The notes under the pieces: generated by a model
What the model saw: the letters and a program-made list of their open reading frames with translations, nothing else
Told to the model about the DNA's origin: nothing
Databases searched by the model: none
NCBI GenBank assembly: GCA_029556545.1
Contig: JAKQEQ010000178.1
Span: forward strand, 1-17,881
DNA length: 17,881 nt
Direction of reading: 5' to 3'
Source of the DNA: Candidatus Hydrogenedentota bacterium
Lineage (GTDB): Bacteria > Hydrogenedentota > Hydrogenedentia > Hydrogenedentales > JAGMZX01
Program-made: the position numbers and the translations under genes
Shown here: positions 1 through 5,645 of the stretch, piece by piece
Layout of the letters: each line of letters opens with the position of its first letter
Numbering within the stretch: position 1 is the first letter of the stretch

Positions 1-21
1 GCCGAATACGAGATGATGTAA
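1..21 (+). CDS. 3' end of an upstream gene (partial)
   Basis: The first 18 bases read as six sense codons (AEYEMM) followed by TAA at 19-21, 23 bases before the next start codon. This is the likely end of the preceding late gene. In many podoviruses that are not close T7 relatives, the gene upstream of the portal block is the large terminase subunit, but six residues cannot identify it. The frame is assigned only because it ends just before the next gene's ribosome binding site. The frame starting at base 3 also stays open into the next gene. Confidence 0.35.
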   Translation, partial: AEYEMM

Positions 22-44
22 ATTCAGGGAAACGGGGAGGGCTC

Positions 45-371
45 ATGTCCATTTTCGGATTGGTCGAAGACATCACGGGCATCACCGCATCCCGCGAGCG
101 CGAGAGACAGAAAAACACACTCGCCCAGGAACAGCGCGAAGAGATCCAACGCCGCCTGGATGAGCAGGCGCGCACCCGAGCGATCGAACGCAACCAGCGC
201 GGAGTCGGAGCGGGCGCCGCGATGCTCTCGCGCCCCGTGAGCGCCGCCCAGCTCATCGCGCCCGCAGCTCCGGCGTCACTGTCCGCGCCTCCCGCGACGG
301 CGCCCGGAGGCCTCAACGCTCGCCCAACGCCTTCGCCGAATCTCAACCGCTCCCCCCTGCTGGGGCGATGA
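45..371 (+). CDS. Small unknown protein upstream of portal
   Basis: 108 residues, not recognised by sequence. Residues 1-50 are charged and probably helical (many Arg, Glu and Gln). Residues 55-108 are rich in Ala, Pro and Ser and probably disordered. No transmembrane segment or signal peptide is evident. The start is supported by a strong GGGGAGGG at 34-41 just before ATG 45, although the frame stays open upstream to the window edge. Its stop overlaps the portal start (ATGA at 368-371), so the two are probably translationally coupled. T7 has a small virion/tail-assembly gene, 7.3, in this position with a similarly low-complexity product. That parallel is positional only, and no homology is claimed. 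Confidence 0.7.
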   Translation: MSIFGLVEDITGITASRERERQKNTLAQEQREEIQRRLDEQARTRAIERNQRGVGAGAAMLSRPVSAAQLIAPAAPASLSAPPATAPGGLNARPTPSPNLNRSPLLGR

Positions 372-1984
372 TGGCCGACGAACTCGCAACCGCCATACTC
401 ACGCGCCTAGGCCAGCTCCAGAGCCGCCGCGCCTCGTTTGAGGAGCAGTGGAACGCGATCGATGAATACGTAGCTGGTGCTGCGCGCTTCGGTCGCGGAA
501 CCACGCCAGGCGAAAAGCGTGGGCTTAAGATGTTCGAGTCCACCCCGATCATCGCTGTGAACCGCCTTGCCGCCGCGCTGTCGTCGCTGATGACCCCGCA
601 AAACGAGCAGTGGCACCGCCTGGAGATGGAGGGCGAGGACGACCACGCTTCGAAGGTCTACGCCGACGAGGTGACGCGCCGCCTATTCAAGGCTCGCTAC
701 GCCTCGACAAGCGGGTTTTCCACCCAGATGCCCGAGTGGTACAAGTCCCTGGCTCGATACGGTACGGCCGTCGGAATGGTGATGGACTACACCGGGATCA
801 AGTACCGAAATCTGTCGCTAGCCACGGTCTACATCGACGAGAATTTCCAAGGCGAAGTCGATACCGTATATCGTCGCTACGCCCTCGACGCTCGCCAGGC
901 GCTGCAGCAGTTCGGCGATCGCGCACCAGAGAAGATCCGCGCCGCCGTGGAGGCCGGGAAGGACGACAAGTTCTGGTTCATCCAGTGCGTGTGCCCGAAT
1001 ACCGATCGCGACCCCGGGCGACGCGATGCGAAGGGCATGGCGTTTTCGTCGGTGGATATTTGCGAGGACACCAAGGATGTGGTGTACGAGGGCGGATACC
1101 GCTCGTTCCCGTTTTTCGTCGCGCGGTTCTCCGTCTCGGACGGCGACATCTATGCCTACTCGCCCCTGATGGAGATTTTGCCGACAGTCAAACTCGCCAA
1201 CTCGATGAAGAAGACGACCCTGCGCGCTGGCCACCTGGCGACGGATTCGCCGCTCCTGACGGCCAACGACGGCGCGCTCCAGCCATTCCAGCTGGTCCCT
1301 GGCGCTCTGATTCGCGGCGGAATGGTCGACGGGAAGCAAAATGTTGCCCCGCTCTACACCGGCAAGAATGTTCCGTTTTCCCTGGAGTTGATGGACCGCG
1401 AGCGCCGCACGATCAACGACGCGATGTTCGTCTCCTTGTTCGAGATTCTGGCCGAAGACCGCCGCCAAATGACAGCCCAGGAAGTCCTGCAGCGCGCCCA
1501 GGAGAAGGGCCAACTGCTTGGCCCCGTGGCATCAGGCATCGAGCCGGCGCTCGGCATGATGATCGAGCGCGAAATGGACATCCTGGCCGCAGCCGGAGCG
1601 CTCCCGCAGGAGCCGGATTCCGTCCGCGAGGCTGGCGGCTACTACCGCGTCCGCTACACCTCGCCGATCACGCGCGCGCAGAAGGCGGGCGAAGGCGTCG
1701 CCGTGATGCGGATGATCGAATCGACAGCGGCAATCGCACAGTTTGATCCTACCGCGCCCAAGCGCGTCAAGTGGGATGTGGCGCTTCAGGTCTTGGCGGA
1801 CGCCCAAGGCCTGCCGTCCAAGGTGCTGCGGTCGGACGAGGAGATGCGCTCCATCGAGGCGCAGGATGCCGAGGCCGCAGAGGCGCAAGCGATGCTCCAG
1901 GCGGTCCCCGTGGCCGCGCAGTCCGCAAAGTACCTCGCCGAGGCGCAAGCGCTGGCCGGATCGCCTGAAGGCAGTTCGTTCTGA
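368..1984 (+). CDS. Portal (head-to-tail connector) protein, T7 gp8-like
   Basis: 538 residues, almost the size of T7 gp8 (536). The portal forms the dodecameric ring at the head vertex, nucleates assembly and is the channel for DNA packaging and ejection. The family pattern is clear. It starts with a helical segment (LGQLQSRRASFEEQWNAI). Next come the conserved FESTPIIAVNRLAAALSSLM block near residues 56-75, the YKSLARYGTAVGMV block near 125-138, and a region around ITRAQKAGEG before a charged, Ala-rich C-terminal tail. This fits the head-tail connector family PF12236. Two adjacent ATGs are possible starts, 368 and 371. A GGGG at 362-365 sits better for 371, which would remove one Met. The gene overlaps its upstream neighbour by four bases and ends in TGATG, overlapping the next start by one base. 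Confidence 0.95.
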   Translation: MMADELATAILTRLGQLQSRRASFEEQWNAIDEYVAGAARFGRGTTPGEKRGLKMFESTPIIAVNRLAAALSSLMTPQNEQWHRLEMEGEDDHASKVYADEVTRRLFKARYASTSGFSTQMPEWYKSLARYGTAVGMVMDYTGIKYRNLSLATVYIDENFQGEVDTVYRRYALDARQALQQFGDRAPEKIRAAVEAGKDDKFWFIQCVCPNTDRDPGRRDAKGMAFSSVDICEDTKDVVYEGGYRSFPFFVARFSVSDGDIYAYSPLMEILPTVKLANSMKKTTLRAGHLATDSPLLTANDGALQPFQLVPGALIRGGMVDGKQNVAPLYTGKNVPFSLELMDRERRTINDAMFVSLFEILAEDRRQMTAQEVLQRAQEKGQLLGPVASGIEPALGMMIEREMDILAAAGALPQEPDSVREAGGYYRVRYTSPITRAQKAGEGVAVMRMIESTAAIAQFDPTAPKRVKWDVALQVLADAQGLPSKVLRSDEEMRSIEAQDAEAAEAQAMLQAVPVAAQSAKYLAEAQALAGSPEGSSF

Positions 1985-2271
1985 TGTTCGATGGAGACGA
2001 AACTGAGCTCGCCCGGCGCGAGCAGCAGGAGCGATCCGCGATCCGCGAAGCGTTTCGCACAACCTTTTTCTCCCCCGGCCCCGCGTCGGAAATCGTCCGC
2101 AGGCACTTGGCGCGGTTCTGTTGCGCCGATGGGTCCACGGTTCGAATTTCTCCAATGTCTGGCACGATTGACCCCCTCGCCACCGTGATGGCAGAGGGGC
2201 GGCGCGAGGTGTGGCTTGCGATCCACGCAGACGCCGGGATTGATCCGATCACGGGAAAACCAAAGGAATAG
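1984..2271 (+). CDS. Bbp19-like small phage protein
   Basis: 95 residues between portal and scaffold. From memory of the family, it resembles the small Bbp19-type proteins of BPP-1-like podoviruses. It has an N-terminal charged helix with AIREAFRTTF, a segment EIVRRHLARFCC, and a C-terminal helix containing the typical EGRREVWLAI near residues 70-80. The molecular role of these proteins is not known to me. The start ATG overlaps the portal stop (TGATG at 1982-1986). The only purine run upstream, GAAGG at 1967-1971, is 12 bases away, so translation is probably coupled to the portal. The family call rests on motif likeness, not a search. Confidence 0.65.
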   Translation: MFDGDETELARREQQERSAIREAFRTTFFSPGPASEIVRRHLARFCCADGSTVRISPMSGTIDPLATVMAEGRREVWLAIHADAGIDPITGKPKE

Positions 2272-2274
2272 ACC

Positions 2275-3132
2275 ATGGCCGACACAACCGGATCCGCCGC
2301 CCTTCTGGGTGCGGGCAACCCTGGCGACCCCAACGCGGGCGCAGGCCAACCCGGAGCCTCCGCTCCGCAACCAAAGCCAGCTCCTGGCGGCTCCTGGCTT
2401 GACGGGATCGAAGACCCGGACGTGAAGGCGTGGGCCACAAAGAAGGAGTGGAAATCCCCTGCCGACGCCCTTCTTTCCCACCGGGAGCTCGAAAAGCGGT
2501 TCAGCGGCGAGAAGGTCGTGGTACCGAAGGGCGAAGATGACGCCATCGGCTGGGAGGCATACTTCAAGGCTGGCGGTCGCCCCGACACCCCCGAGGGCTA
2601 CGAGCTGGACAAACTCGAAGGCATCGACCCCGAGAACGCCAAGGCCGTGGCCGCAAAGTTCCACGAGCTCGGCTTGCCTGCCATGAGCGGGAAGAAGCTG
2701 GCCGGGTGGCTCGAAGAGCAGCGGGCCCAGCGCGCAGCCCGCGAAGACGAGGACTTCCGCCAGCGCTCCGCCGCCGAACTCGCTGACGTTCGCCGCGAGT
2801 GGGGCGGAGCGTACAAGGCCAAGGAAGAGGCTGCAAGGCGCGGCGCGATGCTGATGGGGTTCGACGCACCTACCCTTGAAAGGATTGAGCGCGTCGTCGG
2901 AACCAAGGCGATGATGGAGCGGTTCGCGGAGCTTGGGCAGAAGATCGGCGAGGCCCCCGCGCGAGGAGTCCAGCAGGGCGGGGCATCGGCCTACATGACG
3001 CCAGCCGACGCCGACGCAAAGATGAACGAACTGCAGACCGATGCCGCCTGGGTGAAGCGGTTCACCGATGGCGGAGCCAAGGAGCGCGCCGAATTCGACC
3101 GCCTTCTGAAGATTTCGGTGTCCGGTGGATAA
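2275..3132 (+). CDS. Capsid assembly scaffolding protein, T7 gp9-like
   Basis: 285 residues (T7 gp9 has 307). Scaffolds fill the procapsid, guide capsid protein into the right shell and leave before DNA packaging. Residues 1-40 are Gly/Ala/Pro-rich and disordered. A conserved-looking block DPDVKAWATKKEW with SPADALLSHRELEKRF follows near residues 48-80, then GRPDTPEGYELD, a long charged helical middle with few aromatics, and a C-terminal helix (TPADADAKMNELQTDAAW, then a lysine/arginine-rich end) like the capsid-binding tail of podovirus scaffolds. The position directly before the capsid gene agrees. A ribosome binding site AAGGA lies at 2263-2267, seven bases before the ATG. The stop codon is overlapped by the GTG start of the next small gene. 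Confidence 0.88.
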   Translation: MADTTGSAALLGAGNPGDPNAGAGQPGASAPQPKPAPGGSWLDGIEDPDVKAWATKKEWKSPADALLSHRELEKRFSGEKVVVPKGEDDAIGWEAYFKAGGRPDTPEGYELDKLEGIDPENAKAVAAKFHELGLPAMSGKKLAGWLEEQRAQRAAREDEDFRQRSAAELADVRREWGGAYKAKEEAARRGAMLMGFDAPTLERIERVVGTKAMMERFAELGQKIGEAPARGVQQGGASAYMTPADADAKMNELQTDAAWVKRFTDGGAKERAEFDRLLKISVSGG

Positions 3133-3292
3133 GTCGCTTGCGGAAATCCGCTTGGAATGCTTACGTTTAGCCTATCGCGCCGACCAGGTCCCTGACCAAA
3201 ACGTCGCGAGAGCGGAAAAGCTATTCGAATGGGTGACGGTAAAGGGCAAACCGGAAACGGACCCACCAAAAACGCCGAAGCCCAAGAGCTGA
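3125..3292 (+). CDS. 55-residue protein between scaffold and capsid (GTG start)
   Basis: This short frame starts with GTG at 3125, inside the last codons of the scaffold gene, and ends with TGA at 3290-3292. An in-frame TGA at 3107-3109 bounds it upstream, so GTG 3125 is the only reasonable start. The product begins MDKSLAEIRLECLRLAYRAD, a clean amphipathic helix, then QNVARAEKLFEWV, and ends in a Pro/Lys-rich tail (TDPPKTPKPKS). Small proteins of this shape often sit between scaffold and capsid genes in podoviruses; I know no function. No good ribosome binding site is visible (GAAG at 3108-3111 is 13 bases away), so it is probably coupled to the scaffold gene by the eight-base overlap. The protein-like composition is the main evidence that it is real. 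Confidence 0.7.
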   Translation: MDKSLAEIRLECLRLAYRADQVPDQNVARAEKLFEWVTVKGKPETDPPKTPKPKS

Positions 3293-3350
3293 TCCGCTAG
3301 AAATACGGTCCCGACAGCGTCGGAGAAGCCTCAGCCAATGACCACACATC

Positions 3351-3360
3351 AAAGGAGGGG
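3351..3360 (+). promoter_or_regulatory. Strong ribosome binding site of the capsid gene
   Basis: AAAGGAGGGG ends six bases before ATG 3367 and contains a full AGGAGG. It is one of the best Shine-Dalgarno matches in the window, which fits the need for far more capsid protein than any other product. The 74-base gap before the capsid gene (3293-3366) also holds a small perfect inverted repeat, CCGAC-AGC-GTCGG, at 3311-3323 without a T tract. I see no convincing promoter in it. Confidence 0.75.
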
Positions 3361-3366
3361 GCTATC

Positions 3367-4263
3367 ATGCCCGACGCAATCGAACTGCGGACAAAGCAGT
3401 ACAACAAGATCCTGGAGCTGGTCGCACAGCAGACGCGCTCCAAGCTGATCGACAAGGTCGAGACCGGATCCCACACCGGCACCAGCGTTTCCGTGTGCGA
3501 CAAGCTCGACGAGTTCGAAATGGACCCGGTGACCGCCGTTGGCGCGCCGATCATCCATTCCGCGCAGAACTACGAACGTCGCTGGGTTCGCCCCGTGAAC
3601 TTCTACAAAGCCTTCCTGCGGGACACCTTCGTGCAGCTCGAGTCGGAGATCGACCCGCAAGCGAAGCTCATGGCCGCGTCCATCGCCGCCATCAATCGCG
3701 CCCAGGATGACCGGATTATCGCCGCGTTCTTCGGTGACGCGATCACCGGAGCCGACGGCACCACCACGACCACCTGGGCAACGGAAGGCTCCAGCTCGGT
3801 CGTCCCCGTGGAGGAAGGCGGCGGCGGATCGGCCGTCGGGCTGAATGTCGCCAAGCTCAAGGCTGCGCTCGAAATCCTCATGAGCAACGACGTCGACATC
3901 GAGTCGGAGCAGATCTACATCGGCTACAACAGCAAGGCTCACAGCCACCTGCTCGCCGAGGCTCAGATCATCTCTCTCGACTACAACGAAAAGCCCGTGC
4001 TGAAGGACGGCCGAATCATGTCGTTCCTCGGCATGAACTTTGTCCACACCCAGCGCGTCACCAGGGACAGCAACGGCTACTACCGCCTGCCTGTGTGGAC
4101 CAAGAAGGCCATGCACTTCGGAACCTGGAAGGCTCCGCGCGGCGATATCTCGCAGCGCAAGGACATCCAGGGGCTCCCGTGGCAGGTCTACCTGGACGGG
4201 TCGTTCAACGCCACCCGCGTGGACGCCAAGCGCCTCGTGGAAATCAAGATCACCGTGTCCTAA
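3367..4263 (+). CDS. Major capsid protein (HK97-type fold expected)
   Basis: 298 residues forming the icosahedral shell. Position after the scaffold, a very strong ribosome binding site and sequence pattern all agree. There is an N-terminal helix, then a block around residues 58-75 (IIHSAQNYERRWVRPVNF) and a long spine-helix-like segment with IDPQAKLMAASIAAINRAQDDRIIAAFFGDAITG near residues 97-130. A Gly/Ser/Thr-rich loop (TTTTTWATEGSSS, EEGGGGS) comes next, then a C-terminal half with YIGYNSKAHSHLL and FLGMNFVHTQRV. The motif order with RR..P and R..DD.IIAA..G resembles the phage capsid family that includes BPP-1-type podoviruses rather than T7 gp10 itself. The residue length is below T7 gp10A (345). 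Spontaneous cross-linking or cleavage cannot be judged from sequence. Confidence 0.9.
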   Translation: MPDAIELRTKQYNKILELVAQQTRSKLIDKVETGSHTGTSVSVCDKLDEFEMDPVTAVGAPIIHSAQNYERRWVRPVNFYKAFLRDTFVQLESEIDPQAKLMAASIAAINRAQDDRIIAAFFGDAITGADGTTTTTWATEGSSSVVPVEEGGGGSAVGLNVAKLKAALEILMSNDVDIESEQIYIGYNSKAHSHLLAEAQIISLDYNEKPVLKDGRIMSFLGMNFVHTQRVTRDSNGYYRLPVWTKKAMHFGTWKAPRGDISQRKDIQGLPWQVYLDGSFNATRVDAKRLVEIKITVS

Positions 4264-4274
4264 GGGGGGGCAAA

Positions 4275-4772
4275 ATGGCAGTCGTCAACATCAATAGCAC
4301 CGACGTTGCGGCCATCCTGGCATCGGGCGCCACGCTCGTCGCGCCGGGTCATGCCGTCCATGTGTTCGTCGGAACCGTCGAGTCGGCCAACGGGGATTCC
4401 GCCGGATCCACCTACCGCCTTGCCACGGTCCCGTCGAACTTCATTCCGACCAAGCTCGATCTCGCCTGGGACGCCCTTGGCGGGTCGTGCGCGGCGGATG
4501 TCGGGGTCTACGAGTCCTCGACCGGCGCGGTCATCGACGCCGACGAGTTCGCTTCGGCGGTCTCGCTGGTCAACGCGGGCGCCTGGACGAGCGAGCTGGA
4601 AGAGGCAGGAGCCGCCGACATCGCCAAGATCGGACAGCCGATGTGGCAGCGTATGGGCCTGACCGCCCAGCCCGTCCCCGGCAAGTCTTACGACATCGTT
4701 GCTACCCTCACCGCAGCTTCGGCGGCGGCGGGGACTCTGGCGATGCGCTTGACCGGCTACTACGCCAACTGA
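4275..4772 (+). CDS. Putative capsid decoration (cement) protein
   Basis: 165 residues starting at ATG 4275, not at the earlier in-frame ATG 4095, which lies inside the capsid gene. An AAGGGGGGG ribosome binding site at 4262-4270 ends four bases before the ATG. The protein is rich in Ala, Val, Gly and Thr with alternating hydrophobic stretches, as expected for a beta-rich fold (GHAVHVFVGTVES, YRLATVPSNFIPTKLDL, SYDIVATLTAA). It has few charges and no transmembrane segment. Immediate linkage to the capsid gene, with the terminator right after, suggests an abundant virion protein such as a decoration or stabilising protein, as BPP-1 Bbp16 is in the equivalent place. The function comes from position and composition, not from recognised homology. 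Confidence 0.72.
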   Translation: MAVVNINSTDVAAILASGATLVAPGHAVHVFVGTVESANGDSAGSTYRLATVPSNFIPTKLDLAWDALGGSCAADVGVYESSTGAVIDADEFASAVSLVNAGAWTSELEEAGAADIAKIGQPMWQRMGLTAQPVPGKSYDIVATLTAASAAAGTLAMRLTGYYAN

Positions 4773-4778
4773 TACACC

Positions 4779-4807
4779 GGGGGAGGACATCACTCCCCCT
4801 TCTTTTC
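4779..4807 (+). terminator. Intrinsic terminator after the capsid genes
   Basis: A perfect seven-base-pair stem, GGGGGAG (4779-4785) with CTCCCCC (4793-4799), six of the pairs G-C, closes a seven-base loop GACATCA. It is followed directly by TTCTTTTC at 4800-4807. It lies seven bases after the decoration-protein stop. This matches the place of the T-phi terminator after gene 10 in T7, where it lets capsid genes be transcribed more than the downstream tail genes. The T tract is broken by a C, so read-through is likely and would feed the tail genes. Confidence 0.8.
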
Positions 4808-4819
4808 GGAGGGCTTCAA

Positions 4820-4999
4820 ATGGCGTACACGTACATCGGCATCGACCCGTCCAAGGGTGCGGAAGACATCACGGTCGGTTCTTCGACCACCAGCAAGGCG
4901 ATCGAGCTTCGCGTTGACACCGCGAAGATCACGAGCCGCGCCGAGATTACCGCTCTTGTGAGCCTCCTCAAGGATTACATCGAGACGGTTCCGCTCTAG
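4820..4999 (+). CDS. 59-residue unknown protein after the terminator
   Basis: This gene starts at ATG 4820 with a strong GGAGGG at 4808-4813, six bases upstream. The longer frame from 4487 lies within the previous gene and is not used. The product begins MAYTYIGIDPSKGAEDITVG and continues with a beta-like stretch (KAIELRVDTAKI) and a C-terminal helix (AEITALVSLLKDYIETV). It is not recognised. It has no membrane segment. Its place between the capsid terminator and the gp11-like adaptor, and its good ribosome binding site, argue that it is a real small morphogenesis protein. A head-completion or chaperone-like role is only a guess from position. Confidence 0.68.
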   Translation: MAYTYIGIDPSKGAEDITVGSSTTSKAIELRVDTAKITSRAEITALVSLLKDYIETVPL

Positions 5000-5042
5000 C
5001 CTAGGCGGTTCACGGTGTAGATTTTAGGCACGGAGGGAACTC

Positions 5043-5645
5043 ATGGCCTCGCAAGTCGACATCGTGAACCACGCCTTGACCAGGCTCGGCGAAGCTCGGA
5101 TCCAGGACATGGGCGAAGACTCCAAGGCGGCGGAAGAAGCGTCCGCCGTCTGGGACCTCCTGCTCGACGCGGAGCTTTCCGCGAACAACTGGAAATTCGC
5201 CACCAAACGCGCTTCTCTCCCGGCATCCGCAACGCCCCCGGCGTTCGGCTTCGCTCGCGCATTCCCGGTTCCCGCTGATTTCCTCGCGCTGTCCTACGTG
5301 GTCGGGCAGAACGCGCAGGACACTTCCGACTATCGCCCTGACGCGCTGGCGACATTCGAAATCGAGGCGGGGCAGATATTGACGGATCTTCCGGCGCCGT
5401 TGCGGATCGTCTATGTAGCTCGCGTGACCGATCCGAACCTCTGGGACTCTGGATTCCGTAACGCATTCGCGATCAAGATGGCGCAAGCCTTGTGCTACAC
5501 GCTGACCCCGCTTCGCGAGGGCCGCGAACAGCTCCTGTTCCGCGAGTACCAAATGGCCGTCGAGACGGCAAAGCAGAGATCCGCGATCCAGGCACCCCCG
5601 CAGTTCGCCCAGGACTCCACTTGGTTTGCTGAGAGGGAATCGTAA
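5043..5645 (+). CDS. Tail tubular protein A / adaptor, T7 gp11-like
   Basis: 200 residues (T7 gp11 has 196). The protein forms the adaptor ring between portal and nozzle. The N-terminus is typical: SQVDIVNHALTRLGEARI, then helices with AEEASAVWDLLLDAELSANN (residues 31-50) and the family-like NWKFATKRASL. FPVPADFLAL near residues 76-85 and a final helical region ending REYQMAVETAKQRSA also fit. The ribosome binding site GGAGGG at 5032-5037 is five bases before the ATG. The stop codon overlaps the start of the nozzle gene (TAATG at 5643-5647), so the two tail-ring proteins are translated together, matching their joint use in the tail. Confidence 0.9.
   Translation: MASQVDIVNHALTRLGEARIQDMGEDSKAAEEASAVWDLLLDAELSANNWKFATKRASLPASATPPAFGFARAFPVPADFLALSYVVGQNAQDTSDYRPDALATFEIEAGQILTDLPAPLRIVYVARVTDPNLWDSGFRNAFAIKMAQALCYTLTPLREGREQLLFREYQMAVETAKQRSAIQAPPQFAQDSTWFAERES

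Noticed and set aside
610-1746. Long open frame of 378 codons on the + strand inside the portal gene
   Set aside because: Arg/Gly/Pro-rich translation typical of an out-of-frame reading of GC-rich coding DNA. The portal frame over the same bases has clear family motifs.
3311-3323. Perfect inverted repeat CCGAC-AGC-GTCGG as a terminator
   Set aside because: Only five base pairs and no T tract follows. It may be chance in GC-rich DNA.
4261-4270. Run of G after the capsid stop as a frameshift site making a longer capsid protein, like T7 10B
   Set aside because: The run comes after the in-frame TAA, so a ribosome would stop first. It is explained as a ribosome binding site.
4095-4274. Upstream in-frame extension of the decoration protein
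   Set aside because: It overlaps the end of the capsid gene and reads as a shadow frame. ATG 4275 has an ideal ribosome binding site right after the capsid stop.
4487-4819. Upstream extension of the 59-residue gene
   Set aside because: It runs out of frame through the decoration gene and terminator. ATG 4820 has GGAGGG at the right distance.
4991-5008. CCGC...GCGG hairpin after the 59-residue gene as a terminator
   Set aside because: The stem is only four base pairs with a ten-base loop and no adjacent T run.
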